Counted from the stretch's first letter, positions 51,364 to 60,351 are shown. The stretch: 64,000 nt of DNA from Prado023 sp963798745 (GCA_963798745.1 CAWCUF010000009.1:62001-126000), one strand, 5' to 3'. The notes: generated from the sequence alone by a model not told the origin. Numbers and translations are program-made.

Positions 51364-52143
51364 ATGAGCAAGTCGATCACGATGAAGGACGTCGATATCT
51401 ACTACGGCTCCTTCAAGGCCGTCGAGGCCGTGTCGCTGGAGGTCGCCCGCAACTCGGTCACGGCGTTCATCGGGCCCTCGGGCTGCGGCAAGTCGACGGT
51501 GCTGCGCACGATCAACCGGATGCACGAGGTGATCCCCGGTGCCCGGGTGGAGGGCAGCGTGCTGCTCGACGACGAGGACATCTACGGCAGCGGGGTCGAC
51601 CCGGTCAACGTGCGCCGCACGATCGGCATGGTGTTCCAACGGCCGAACCCGTTCCCGACGATGTCGATCGCGGAGAACGTGCTTGCCGGGGTGCGCCTGG
51701 CCGGCGAGCGCATGAGCAAGTCGCAGGCGGCCGACGTCGCGGAGGAGTCGCTTCGTGGGGCGAACCTCTGGGAGGAGGTCAAGGACCGCCTGGACCGGCC
51801 GGGGTCGGGGTTGTCCGGTGGCCAGCAGCAGCGGCTGTGCATCGCCCGGGCGATCGCGGTCAAGCCGCAGGTGCTGCTCATGGACGAGCCGTGCTCGGCG
51901 TTGGACCCGATCTCCACGTTGGCCATCGAGGACCTGATCCGCGAGCTGGTGGAGCAGTACACGATCATCATCGTGACCCACAACATGCAGCAGGCGGGTC
52001 GGGTGTCGGACACCACGGGCTTCTTCAACCTCGCCGGGGTCGGCCAGCCGGGTCGGCTGGTCGAGATGGGGTCCACCACCGACATCTTCTCCAACCCGAC
52101 CCAGTCGGCCACCGAGGACTACATCTCCGGCCGCTTCGGCTGA
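51364..52143 (+). CDS. pstB: Phosphate ABC transporter ATP-binding protein
   Basis: 259-aa ATPase: Walker A GPSGCGKST (the PstB-type Cys variant), PstB-specific INRMHEVIPGARVEG, Q-loop VFQRPNPFP, signature LSGGQQQRL, Walker B LLMDEPCSALDP, H-loop VTHNM. ATG 51364, 11 bp after pstA; an upstream in-frame ATG at 51349 overlaps the pstA stop. No phoU gene follows; the next gene is convergent. Confidence 0.95.
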   Translation: MSKSITMKDVDIYYGSFKAVEAVSLEVARNSVTAFIGPSGCGKSTVLRTINRMHEVIPGARVEGSVLLDDEDIYGSGVDPVNVRRTIGMVFQRPNPFPTMSIAENVLAGVRLAGERMSKSQAADVAEESLRGANLWEEVKDRLDRPGSGLSGGQQQRLCIARAIAVKPQVLLMDEPCSALDPISTLAIEDLIRELVEQYTIIIVTHNMQQAGRVSDTTGFFNLAGVGQPGRLVEMGSTTDIFSNPTQSATEDYISGRFG

Positions 52144-52159
52144 TCGGCCGAGGCTTGGC

Positions 52160-52618
52160 TCAGTCGCGTTCAGCGAGGGCTGCCAGCCGTCTGAGGGAGG
52201 CCTCCAGGCTCTCGGACGTGGTCGCGCGGGCGCGAGGTAGGCGCCTCTCGTCGGTCAGGGCGGTCCAATCGTAGGTGTGCGTGACGCGGGTGTGTGACGA
52301 GTCGATCGGGTGAAGCTCCCATCGCCAGAGGTGCCCGGGCGGTTCCTGCCCCGGCTCCGCCGGCAGCCAGGCGATCCGGGCACCCTCGTCGAACTCGACC
52401 ACGTGGTTCTCCCGCACCGTGCCCTTGGTGATCGTCATGGTGAAGACCGCGCCGACCCGGCGGACCCGCTGGCCGGGCTGCGCCTGCGCGAGATTGTCGT
52501 TGCCGTCCCAGCGAGGCTGTTGGGTGGGCTCGGCGATGAGTTCGAAGATGCGCTCGGCGCTGGCTCGAATGTCGCGGCTCGCGCTGACGATGCGGGGGAC
52601 CTGGTCGTCGGTGGGCAT
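52160..52618 (-). CDS. SRPBCC family (polyketide cyclase/START-like) protein
   Basis: 152-aa helix-grip protein: SASRDIRASAERIFELIAEPTQQPRWDG at the N-terminus (reported as RIFELIAEPTQQPRWDG), central strand block GAVFTMTITKGTVRENHVVEF, and VTHTYDWTAL then a C-terminal helix. The fold holds a hydrophobic ligand; no catalytic residues can be named. 16 bp of convergent space separates it from pstB. The 494-bp region upstream holds no gene. Confidence 0.82.
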   Translation of the reverse strand: MPTDDQVPRIVSASRDIRASAERIFELIAEPTQQPRWDGNDNLAQAQPGQRVRRVGAVFTMTITKGTVRENHVVEFDEGARIAWLPAEPGQEPPGHLWRWELHPIDSSHTRVTHTYDWTALTDERRLPRARATTSESLEASLRRLAALAERD

Positions 52619-53112
52619 GGCCCCAGTACAGCACGCCGGAGACGGTCTCGATCCGTGCCGGGCATGGGACGGCGCCACCCCGGCAGCGGATCCTCCGCCT
52701 GGACCCACTGCCCAGCCATGCGTTGCGCCCTCGTCCGGCCCCGCCTGATCGCATTGCTGGGCCGTGGAGCTGCGGGAGCGCGCGATGGTCCAGGGCCCGC
52801 CCGCCCGGGCCGCAGGGGATGCAGGGGATGCCTCCCGGGTGACGCAACCGAACCGGCCGTTCTGGGGCGGTCGCGGCTCTCCGCCTCCTTGCGTCGAAGT
52901 CAATCGCCCGGCCCAGCCTCGATCAGAACGGCCGTTTCGGGTGCGCGAGCATGCTCTCGTCGGCCGCTCGTCGGGATGGCAGCGGGCGCTTGGCCACAGA
53001 TGCACCGGGAGGGGCTGTTCGGGATGACCCACCCCGGTAGTGGTGGAGCGACGACAGCGGTTCGGGCACGGGCTCGCCGGTGTCGGCTGCCCCGAGGAGC
53101 CGCCGCTCGGGC
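52619..53112. other. 494-bp intergenic region without recognisable gene
   Basis: Frames open here are short and compositionally random. The only structure seen is an 11-bp inverted repeat (CGGCCGTTCTG 52854-52864, CAGAACGGCCG 52924-52934) with a 59-bp gap, and a small direct repeat GCAGGGGAT at about 52811. Contains the promoter of the SRPBCC gene presumably. Confidence 0.5.
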
Positions 53113-54051
53113 TCAGCCGTGCACGGGGGGTAGGTCGTGCAGCTCAGCGGCAACCGTGCGCACGGTCAGGTCGACCGGGCGGTTGGCCCAGGTCCGGTGG
53201 AAGACGAAGAAGCTGCCCGGTGCGACCCGGTGCACCAGGCGCGGGCCGCCGGCTGCTGAGCGCAGCCGCTCGAGCTGGGCGGGGATCACCGGCCGGTGCG
53301 AGCACAGGACCGTCGGCCACGGTTGGCTGAACACCTCCACGGTGCGCTCCAGGCCGGGCTCGGCGTAGGTACCGAACGCGTCCTCGCTGATGCTGGGCTC
53401 CAGCCGGATCCCCGAACCGAGTGCGGCGGCCATCGGGCGCAGCGTGGCCAGGCACCGCTCGGCGTCCGAGGAGTGCAGGTGTCGGATGCCGAACGCGCGC
53501 AGGATCGGGATCAGTCGTCGCGCCTCCCACTCGCCGCGCTCGAGCAGCCCGCGCGCGGGGTCCGAACGGTCCCGTCCGGTCCGTCGCGCCCAGTCCACGC
53601 GCTTCTCGGCCGTGGTGTGCCTGAGCAGGACGAACGGGATCGTCGGTGGGGTGCGTGCGGCCAGCGCGATCAGCTGGCCGTCGCGGGGGTAGGTCATCGC
53701 GGCGACGGCGGCCCTGGGCCCCAGCCAGCGCAGCCGGTCCACCTCCTTGTTCTCCACGAACTCACCCTCGGCGATGCTGGCCCGCCAGTACTCGACCTTC
53801 TTGGGCACCCCCTCCACCCGGTAGTGCTGGGTGGGCAGCCCGACGTCGAGGATCGGCCGGTAGCCGGTCTCCTCGACGCACTCGCGCACCGCAGCCTCGA
53901 TGCCCCCCTCGCCGGCGTCGAGTTTGCCCTTGGGCAGTGACCAGTCGCCACGCCGGCGGCGATGGATCACCGCCACCTCGAGGTCCTTGCCCAGGCCTCG
54001 GGTCAGGACGACGCCGGCGGCGTTGATCTCGGTACGCGCGGAGCTGGCCAC
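53113..54051 (-). CDS. NUDIX hydrolase fused to histidine phosphatase, MutT1-like
   Basis: 312-aa two-domain protein like mycobacterial MutT1. The NUDIX box reads G-x5-E-x7-RECVEE-x-GY (GKLDAGEGG...RECVEETGY, residues ~42-64). The second half is a histidine phosphatase domain with FVLLRHTTAEKR (catalytic RH), SSDAERCLATLRP and LCSHRP (second His). MutT1 hydrolyses 8-oxo-dGTP/diadenosine polyphosphates, then the phosphatase removes the product phosphate. Start GTG 54051, 3 bp after the CHAD gene stop: co-transcribed with CHAD and ppk. Confidence 0.9.
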   Translation of the reverse strand: MASSARTEINAAGVVLTRGLGKDLEVAVIHRRRRGDWSLPKGKLDAGEGGIEAAVRECVEETGYRPILDVGLPTQHYRVEGVPKKVEYWRASIAEGEFVENKEVDRLRWLGPRAAVAAMTYPRDGQLIALAARTPPTIPFVLLRHTTAEKRVDWARRTGRDRSDPARGLLERGEWEARRLIPILRAFGIRHLHSSDAERCLATLRPMAAALGSGIRLEPSISEDAFGTYAEPGLERTVEVFSQPWPTVLCSHRPVIPAQLERLRSAAGGPRLVHRVAPGSFFVFHRTWANRPVDLTVRTVAAELHDLPPVHG

Positions 54052-54054
54052 CGG

Positions 54055-55593
54055 TCAGCCCAGGGAGGTCTGCGCCCGCTGACGCCGAACGCCGGGCCAT
54101 TTCTCGGTCATCTTCACGCGCGCGATCAGCTCGCACTCCACCTGGTAGGCCGACAGCAGGCCCAGGGCGAACCCAGTGGGGCCGTCGAAGTGGTCGGCGA
54201 GCTCGCGGCAGGCCTCCTGCGCGATGTAGGCATCCTGGTGCTCGCCGAGCTGCTCGGTGACATCGCCCAGCGAGCTGGCCAGGCCCTTGGCCGACGCGCC
54301 GAACACCGGAGCCAGCGCCTCGGCGGCGTACCGGGCGCGCTTGGCAGTGATCCGGGTCTCGTGCCATTCGTCGGCCGGGCCGTGCAGGGTCAGGGCCTTG
54401 ACCTCCTTGGCCAGTTTGCGCCACGCCTTGTCGAACAACGGCGGCAGGGCCTCGCGGGAGGGGGCCTGCGCTGCGGGGGTCAACCGAGGGTCGTTGGCGG
54501 CATCGACCAGCGCGTCGAGCAGGGCCAGGTGCCGCTCCGAGCGCAGGGCTGCCAGGGCCTCCCCGCGCCCGGCCGCGACCTTGGCCGTCATCATCGGGTC
54601 GACGTGCTCGTGGATCAGCGCCGCGTCGGTGGCGCTGAGCTCGTCGGCGTGCGCATCCAAGCGGGCCAGCAGCACTTCGGAATCCCGGCTCAGGCCCAGC
54701 TCGGAGGCCGCCCAGCCCAGCTCGTCGCGCAGGTGCCGAGACCAGTCGGTCTCGACGAGCGGGCCGAACACGCGCAGCCCGCTTCGCAGCCGGCGGGCAG
54801 CCACCCGCATCTGGTGCACCGAGTCGGGCAGGTCCTGGCGGACCCGCGCATCCTGGAGCAGGAAGCGGCGCACGTGGGTGACCAGGTGGGCGTGCACGGC
54901 CTCGCCGGCGGGATCGTCCGGGCCCACCAGGTCGGGCTCGGGCACCTCGGGAGCGCCGTCGGCCGCAGGGCCCAGGACACTGCGGGTGCGTGACATGCCA
55001 CCTGGCACGGCCCCGTGGGCAGCCAGCAGGTCGAGCACGGGTGTCAGCGCGGCTGCGCCGTCCTGGCCCAGCGAACTCAACGTGAGCTCGCGGAACCGCC
55101 CGGCCACCACCTTGCCGTCCATGATCGACACGACCTCGTCGACCAGCTCGCCCACCGGCTCGTCGGCGTCGTCGAACAGGACCGCCACGCTTCGCTCGAT
55201 GGACAACTGCGCCACCCGGATCAGTCGCTCGCGGCGGGCCAGGGCAGTTGCCGCGTCCACGAGCTCGGCAGGCACCCGACCCGGGCGACCGGCCGACAGG
55301 GGCAGGGCCACCTCGTCGGCGGCCGCATCACCGACTGGCGGCAGCTGCAGATGCCAGCCCGCGTTCGAGCCCCCGGCGTGCCGGGTCAGCATCGCCCCCC
55401 ACCGGATCAGGCGCAGGTCCGCGGTGTCGTAGTAGTCCTGCGCCACCGTCTCGGTCGACCCGCGCTCCACTCGGCCGATCCCTGTGGCCACGGTGGTACC
55501 AGCCAGGCCGGGCACCGTGCCCACCAGCTCGGGCATGCGGAACAGGGCGTGGACGCGCAGGTGGTGCGCTGTGGCGTTCGTCGACTCGGTCAC
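54055..55593 (-). CDS. CYTH/CHAD-domain protein, polyphosphate-associated
   Basis: 512-aa protein: N-terminal CYTH-like triphosphate-tunnel remnant (RVERGSTETVAQDYYDTADLRL, residues ~43-64, and paired acidic/basic strands) and a C-terminal CHAD domain (~240-510) with the conserved helix SVHQMRVAARRLRSGLRVF and HETRITAKRARYAAEAL. CHAD domains bind polyphosphate through conserved His and basic residues. It lies 67 bp after ppk1 on the same strand, which fits. The CYTH part lacks the ExExK start, so its own catalysis is doubtful. Confidence 0.9.
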   Translation of the reverse strand: MTESTNATAHHLRVHALFRMPELVGTVPGLAGTTVATGIGRVERGSTETVAQDYYDTADLRLIRWGAMLTRHAGGSNAGWHLQLPPVGDAAADEVALPLSAGRPGRVPAELVDAATALARRERLIRVAQLSIERSVAVLFDDADEPVGELVDEVVSIMDGKVVAGRFRELTLSSLGQDGAAALTPVLDLLAAHGAVPGGMSRTRSVLGPAADGAPEVPEPDLVGPDDPAGEAVHAHLVTHVRRFLLQDARVRQDLPDSVHQMRVAARRLRSGLRVFGPLVETDWSRHLRDELGWAASELGLSRDSEVLLARLDAHADELSATDAALIHEHVDPMMTAKVAAGRGEALAALRSERHLALLDALVDAANDPRLTPAAQAPSREALPPLFDKAWRKLAKEVKALTLHGPADEWHETRITAKRARYAAEALAPVFGASAKGLASSLGDVTEQLGEHQDAYIAQEACRELADHFDGPTGFALGLLSAYQVECELIARVKMTEKWPGVRRQRAQTSLG

Positions 55594-55660
55594 GCGGGGA
55601 GCCTCTCGGGTTCAACAGCGGGATCGGGGGTCAGCATCGCATCCGAATATGAACAGCAGA

Positions 55661-57796
55661 TCACGCGGTCGTCCGGCGCGAGCGCGTCGACCGGGAGTCG
55701 ATCATGTGCTCCTGCAGGTCGATGCACTGCTCGCCCGACGCATCCTGGGTATGCGGGGCCCAGGTGCCGTCTGGCTGACTGATCCAGGCCTTGGTCGTGT
55801 CATCGAACCCCCGGTCGAACAGGTCCGAGACGTAGCTGGCGTGCTCGGCACCCAGGCGCACCAGGACCTCCACGCGTCGGTCGAGGTTGCGGTGCATCAG
55901 GTCGGCCGAGCCGATCCACGTCTCGGTCGCGCCGCTGTTGGCGAACTCGTAGGCACGGCTGTGCTCGAGGAACCGACCGAGGACCGAGTGCACCCGGATG
56001 TTCTCGCTGAGGCCGGGCACTGCTGGTCGCACGGCGCAGATGCCGCGCACCCAGATGTCGACCGGCACGCCGGCCCGGCTGGCCCGGTAGAGCGAGTCGA
56101 TGATGCCCTCGTCCACGATGGAGTTGCACTTGAAGCGCACCCGCGCGGGCAGACCCGCCTCGTGGTTGGCCACCTCGCGCTCGATCCGCTCGACCAGGCC
56201 GGCCCGGATCGAGTGCGGCGCGACCAGCAACCGCTGGTAGACGGTGTTCATCGAGTAGCCCGAGAGCACGTTGAACACATGTGAGACGTCCTCGCCGACG
56301 GCCGGGTCGGTCGTGAGCAGGCCCATGTCCTCGTAGAGACGTGCGGTCTTGGGGTGGTAGTTGCCGGTGCCGATGTGCACGTAGCGGCGCAGCTTGTCGC
56401 CGTCGTCGCGCACCACCATGCTCAGCTTGCAGTGCGTCTTCAGGCCCACCAGGCCGTAGACCACGTGCACGCCCTGACGCTCGAGCTTGCGTGCCCAGGT
56501 GATGTTGGCCTGTTCGTCGAACCGGGCCTTGATCTCCACGAGGGCCAGCACCTGCTTGCCTGCCTGGGCGGCGTCGATCAGGGCATCGACGATGGGCGAG
56601 TCCCCCGAGGTCCGGTACAGCGTCTGCTTGATCGCCAGGACCTTCGGATCGGCGGCGGCCTGCTCCAGGAAGCGCTGGACGCTGGTGGAGAAGCTGTCGT
56701 AGGGGTGGTGCAGCAGCACCTCGTGGTCGCGCATGGCCTCCAGCACGTCCGGCGGCGCGGCGGTCTCCACCTCGGTCAGCTGCGGGCTGGTCTTGGGCAG
56801 GAACGGGGCCTCCTTGAGGTCCTCTCGATCCAGGCCGACGATCGTCCACAGGCCGGTCAGGTCCAACGGACCCGGCAGTGCGAAGACCTCCTCGTCAGGG
56901 ATGCCGAGCTCGCGCACGAGCAACTCGAGCACGTACGGGTCGATGGAGCGCTCGACCTCGAGACGCACGGGTGGGCCGAACCGGCGGCGCATCAGTTCGC
57001 GCTCGAGTGCCTTGAGCAGGTTCTCGGCGTCGTCCTCCTCGACCTCGACGTCCTCGTTGCGGGTGACCCGGAAGGAGTGCTGCTGGAGGATGTCCATGCC
57101 GGGGAAGAGGTCCGAGAGGTTGGCGGCGATGACGTCCTCGAGCGGGACGAACCGCTGCGGGCCCACCTCGGCGAACCTCGGCAGGCTCGGTGGCACCTTG
57201 ACCCGGGCGAACAGTTCGGTACCGGTGCCTGGATTGCGCACGACCACCGCGAGGTTGAGGCTCAGCCCCGAGATGTAGGGGAACGGGTGCGCGGGGTCCA
57301 CCGCCAGCGGGGTCAGCACCGGGAACACCTTGTCCAGGAACATCTGGCGCAGCTCGGCGCGCTCGTCGTCACTGGCCTGGTGGTAGCGCAGCAGCTGGAT
57401 GCCCTGCGCGCGCAGCCCGGGCAGCACCGAGCCGCCGAAGCATGCGGCATGCCGGTCGAGCAGCGCCCGGGTGCGGCGCAGCAGGATCTCGAGCAGGTCT
57501 CGGGGCATCAGGCCGCTGGCGGCGCGCACGGCGATCCCGGCATCGATCCGTCGCTTGAGCCCGGCGACCCGGACCATGAAGAACTCGTCGAGGTTGGAGG
57601 CGAAGATGGCCAGGAACTTGGCCCGTTCGAGCAGGGGAAGCGCCTCGTCCTCGGCCAGCTCCAGGACGCGCTCGTTGAAGGCCAGCCAGGACAGCTCGCG
57701 GTCGGCGAAGCGGTCGGACGGCAGCGGTTCGGGCTCGGTCGGCTCGGGATCGTGACCCCGTGTCCCCAGCACGGATGCTGTCACGGTGTCGGACAC
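55661..57796 (-). CDS. ppk: Polyphosphate kinase 1
   Basis: 711-aa Ppk1 making long-chain polyphosphate from ATP, reversible. Motifs: ELSWLAFNERVLELAEDE and FLAIFASNLDEFFMVRVAGL at the N-terminus, LHHPYDSFSTSV, IKQTLYRTSGDSP, EIKARFDEQANI and the autophosphorylated His in VHIGTGNYHPKTARLYED. GTG 57796 is preceded by GAGGAGG; the ORF extension to 57841 is discarded. Starts an operon ppk-CHAD-MutT1. Confidence 0.95.
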   Translation of the reverse strand: MSDTVTASVLGTRGHDPEPTEPEPLPSDRFADRELSWLAFNERVLELAEDEALPLLERAKFLAIFASNLDEFFMVRVAGLKRRIDAGIAVRAASGLMPRDLLEILLRRTRALLDRHAACFGGSVLPGLRAQGIQLLRYHQASDDERAELRQMFLDKVFPVLTPLAVDPAHPFPYISGLSLNLAVVVRNPGTGTELFARVKVPPSLPRFAEVGPQRFVPLEDVIAANLSDLFPGMDILQQHSFRVTRNEDVEVEEDDAENLLKALERELMRRRFGPPVRLEVERSIDPYVLELLVRELGIPDEEVFALPGPLDLTGLWTIVGLDREDLKEAPFLPKTSPQLTEVETAAPPDVLEAMRDHEVLLHHPYDSFSTSVQRFLEQAAADPKVLAIKQTLYRTSGDSPIVDALIDAAQAGKQVLALVEIKARFDEQANITWARKLERQGVHVVYGLVGLKTHCKLSMVVRDDGDKLRRYVHIGTGNYHPKTARLYEDMGLLTTDPAVGEDVSHVFNVLSGYSMNTVYQRLLVAPHSIRAGLVERIEREVANHEAGLPARVRFKCNSIVDEGIIDSLYRASRAGVPVDIWVRGICAVRPAVPGLSENIRVHSVLGRFLEHSRAYEFANSGATETWIGSADLMHRNLDRRVEVLVRLGAEHASYVSDLFDRGFDDTTKAWISQPDGTWAPHTQDASGEQCIDLQEHMIDSRSTRSRRTTA

Positions 57797-57861
57797 GTCC
57801 ACCTCCTCGCGGGCCGCGGCGCTGCCCCCGTCGTGGAGCACCGCGCAGCGGTCCTAGGAGT

Positions 57862-58863
57862 CTAGCGACGGAACAGTGTGTCGCTGTCCCAGGCGGCGAA
57901 CCCGAGCGCCCGGTAGAGCGAGATCGCGGCCGTGTTGTCGGCATCCACGTACAGAAGAGCGCTGGACAGGCCGCGCTGGCGCAGGTGACGCAGGCCCGCG
58001 ACGGTCAGCGCCCGGCCCAGGCCGCGACCGCGTTGCTCGGGGTCCACCCCCACCACGTACACCTCGCCCAGCGGGTCGTGCACATGACCCGGGCCCGGGT
58101 GGTCGGCGTGGTCGTGCAGGTGCCCGGTGCCGTCGCCGGGGGCTGCTGTCGTTCCCGCAGCGTGGTCGTGGTCGTGCACCTTCGTCCAATGGAAACCGAC
58201 CAGCCGGTCGGCCTCGTCGTGGGCCAGCAGGAAGCCGGTCGGGTCGAACCACGGCTCGGCCATCCGGCGATCCAGGTCCGCTGCCGTCCACCCGCCCTGG
58301 TCGGGCAGGTCGGTGAACGCCCGGGCGTTGAGGTCCAGCCAGTCGGCGCTGTCCCGATCGGGCTCGAAGGAGCGCAGGCGGATACCGGCGGGCAGCACGA
58401 GCGCCTCGATGGGTGCGAACAGTGAGCGACGCAGTTGCAGCAGGCGACGGACCTGGCGCAGCCCGTGCGCCGCAGCCAGTTGTCCGGTGGCAGCGGAGGT
58501 GCCGTGCGCCCAGAGCCGCAGCCGGCCGGGGTGCTTGTCGGCGACCCGGACGGCCTCGGCGATCAGCATGCCGCCCACGCCCCGGTGACGGGCCGCGGGG
58601 CTCACGGCCACCTCCGCAGCCGGACCCTCGGCCAGGTCGGACAGATCGAGGTGGGCATAGCCCAGCAGGGCTCCGGTGACCGGATCCTCGGCCAGCACGT
58701 GCGTGGCGGGCCCGCTGCCGTGCCGCAGGTGCAGCACCACGTGCTCGCTGAGGGGATGCGCGCCGTCGGCGTGCGCGGCCGCCTCGGCCAACGCCAGCAC
58801 GGCGCGGACCTGGGGCCCGGTCAGGTGCGAGGTCGTGCGCAGGTGGGCGACCTCGGCGCTCAC
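57862..58863 (-). CDS. mshD: Mycothiol synthase (two GNAT domains) with a His-rich insertion
   Basis: 333-aa acetyltransferase completing mycothiol. Domain 1 (residues 1-140) and domain 2 (170-333) both have GNAT cores; domain 2 carries VYVVGVDPEQRGRGLGRALTVAGL (acetyl-CoA loop; quoted as DPEQRGRGLGRAL) and LYVDADNTAAISLYRALGF, highly typical of MshD. A His/Asp/Gly-rich segment (residues ~227-262: HDHDHAAG, then HLHDHADHPGPGHVHD) interrupts domain 2 before VYVVGVD. GTG 58863 overlaps the GlnR-like gene stop (GTGA). Confidence 0.93.
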   Translation of the reverse strand: MSAEVAHLRTTSHLTGPQVRAVLALAEAAAHADGAHPLSEHVVLHLRHGSGPATHVLAEDPVTGALLGYAHLDLSDLAEGPAAEVAVSPAARHRGVGGMLIAEAVRVADKHPGRLRLWAHGTSAATGQLAAAHGLRQVRRLLQLRRSLFAPIEALVLPAGIRLRSFEPDRDSADWLDLNARAFTDLPDQGGWTAADLDRRMAEPWFDPTGFLLAHDEADRLVGFHWTKVHDHDHAAGTTAAPGDGTGHLHDHADHPGPGHVHDPLGEVYVVGVDPEQRGRGLGRALTVAGLRHLRQRGLSSALLYVDADNTAAISLYRALGFAAWDSDTLFRR

Positions 58864-59684
58864 CGCAGCGCCGGGTCGGTGGGGGCCGGGTCCGTGGGGG
58901 CCGGAGCCCTGGGGGTCGAGTCCCGGTGGGTCGAGTCCCGGTGGGCAGGGTCGAGCCCGGCGGGGTCGCGCAACGTCGCCGCGGTGTGCACGTCGAGGGC
59001 GACGTCGTCCTGGCGCGGTGGGACGAACCGGTAGCCCACGTTGCGCACGGTCCCGATCAAGCTCTCGTGCTCCGCGCCGAGCTTGGCGCGCAGCCGACGC
59101 ACATGCACGTCCACGGTGCGGGTGCCGCCGAAGTAGTCGTAGCCCCACACCTCCTGGAGCAGTTGTGCGCGGGTGAACACCCGGCCCGCGTGGCTGGTCA
59201 GGAAGCGCAGCAGCTCGAACTCCTTGAACGTGAGGTCCAGGCTGCGCCCGCGGATCCGTGCGCTGTACGCACTCTCGTCGATGGTCAGGTCACCCAGGCG
59301 CAGCTCGCCGTCGGAGTCCACCTCGTCGGCCACCGCGACCCGGCCGATGGCCAGGCGCAGCCGGGCCTCGACCTCCGCGGGACCAGCGGCATCGAGGAGC
59401 ACGTCGTCGATGCCCCACTCGGCGTTCACTGCGGCCAGCCCGCCCTCCGTGGTGATCAACAGCACCGGGCACTGGACACCGGTCTGCCGGATCAGGCGCG
59501 TGAGGGCGCGCACGTGCGCCAGGTCGCGCCGACCGTCGATCAGCAGCGCGTCGGCCGGCGGGGCGTTGAGCAGCGCGTTGGCCTCGGCGGGCATGACCCG
59601 GACGTGGTGGGCCAGCAGTCCCAGCGCGGGCAGGACCTCCCCGGACGGGCCGAGCGAGGCGGTCATCAGCAGGAGCCTGCTCAT
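58860..59684 (-). CDS. glnR: GlnR-like winged-helix response regulator
   Basis: 274-aa OmpR-type regulator: atypical receiver (residues 1-115; Asp50 in LLIDGRRD) and DNA-binding domain with DLTFKEFELLRFL, RVFTRAQLLQEVWGYDYFGGTRTVDVHVRRLRAKLG (quoted as VWGYDYFGGTRTVDVHVRRL) and GTVRNVGYRFVPP. GlnR activates nitrogen-assimilation genes; the receiver lacks full acidic pocket and is thought not to be phosphorylated. The same neighbourhood (regulator, mshD, thioredoxin) exists in Mycobacterium tuberculosis Rv0816c-Rv0819. A 35-residue Pro/Asp/Thr tail is repeat-derived. Confidence 0.9.
   Translation of the reverse strand: MSRLLLMTASLGPSGEVLPALGLLAHHVRVMPAEANALLNAPPADALLIDGRRDLAHVRALTRLIRQTGVQCPVLLITTEGGLAAVNAEWGIDDVLLDAAGPAEVEARLRLAIGRVAVADEVDSDGELRLGDLTIDESAYSARIRGRSLDLTFKEFELLRFLTSHAGRVFTRAQLLQEVWGYDYFGGTRTVDVHVRRLRAKLGAEHESLIGTVRNVGYRFVPPRQDDVALDVHTAATLRDPAGLDPAHRDSTHRDSTPRAPAPTDPAPTDPALR
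58873..58942. repeat. Two 15-bp tandem duplications in the glnR 3' end
   Basis: 58873-58887 and 58888-58902 are 15-bp near-identical tandem copies (one difference), as are 58913-58927 and 58928-58942 (exact). They code the Asp/Pro/Thr/Ser tail and lie 10-80 bp from the mshD start on the same strand. Confidence 0.8.
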
Positions 59685-59776
59685 CGAGGGTCACCTCGCC
59701 GGTGTTCGGGGGCGGAATGCGCTCAAGGATACGACAGCGCGGGAATCCCGGCCGGGAGCCGGGCGTTGCACAGGCC

Positions 59777-60322
59777 ATGACCGGGGTCTACCTGCTTGTG
59801 ATCGTGCTCGGCGCCGCGACGGCGTTCGGGCTGTGGCGGCGTTCGACCGACGGGCGGATGCGCCCGGTCGAGGGGACGTCCGATCCCGTTCGGGGTGTGT
59901 CGGAGCCGACCCTGCACTCCATGGAGACCGGGGGAGGAACCCCGGACGATTCCGAGCCGCTGGTGATTCACGGCGAGCCGATCGAGGTCGCCCAGCACGC
60001 GGGGGGGCACGCCGCCGACGTACTCGGACCCGAGGCCCTGGGCTCCGCGCTGGGCGAGCAGGCCACCCTCGTGCAGTTCTCGTCGGCTTTCTGCAGCCCG
60101 TGCCGGGTCACCAGGACCGTGCTGGGCGACGTCGCCGGGATGGTGCCCGGAGTGGTGCACATCGAGGTGGATGCCGAGTCGCACCTGGACCTCGTGCGCG
60201 AACTGGACGTGACCCGCACGCCCACCGTGCTCGTCCTGGACCGGACGGGACGGATCCGGTCGCGGGCCACCGGCGCACCACGAAGGGCCGACGTGATCGC
60301 CGCGCTGGGTCAGGTGGTCTAG
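59777..60322 (+). CDS. Membrane-anchored thioredoxin-like protein
   Basis: 181-aa protein: N-terminal membrane anchor (VYLLVIVLGAATAFGLW), a ~60-residue hydrophilic spacer, then a thioredoxin fold with FCSPCRVTRTVL (CSPC in place of CGPC), cis-Pro TRTPTVLVLD and a final helix. Matches the ThiX/Rv0816c class beside glnR-mshD. Divergent from glnR by 92 bp. ATG 59777 is preferred; an upstream ATG at 59702 lacks a ribosome site. Probably an outward- or inward-facing reductase for mycothiol- or disulfide-linked targets. Confidence 0.85.
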   Translation: MTGVYLLVIVLGAATAFGLWRRSTDGRMRPVEGTSDPVRGVSEPTLHSMETGGGTPDDSEPLVIHGEPIEVAQHAGGHAADVLGPEALGSALGEQATLVQFSSAFCSPCRVTRTVLGDVAGMVPGVVHIEVDAESHLDLVRELDVTRTPTVLVLDRTGRIRSRATGAPRRADVIAALGQVV

Positions 60323-60329
60323 CAGGGCT

Positions 60330-60345
60330 GGGCCGGAATCGGCCC
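60330..60345. terminator. Hairpin between convergent thioredoxin and hutG genes
   Basis: GGGCCG (60330-60335) pairs with CGGCCC (60340-60345) around GAAT, followed by C-rich sequence. It lies 7 bp from both convergent stop codons (60322 and 60352), fitting a shared transcription end. Confidence 0.6.
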
Positions 60346-60351
60346 CCCGGG

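Noticed and set aside
52854..52934. Inverted repeat CGGCCGTTCTG as a regulatory site
   Set aside because: 11-bp arms 59 bp apart in G+C-rich DNA are likely by chance and no gene starts nearby on either strand except the SRPBCC gene 240 bp away.
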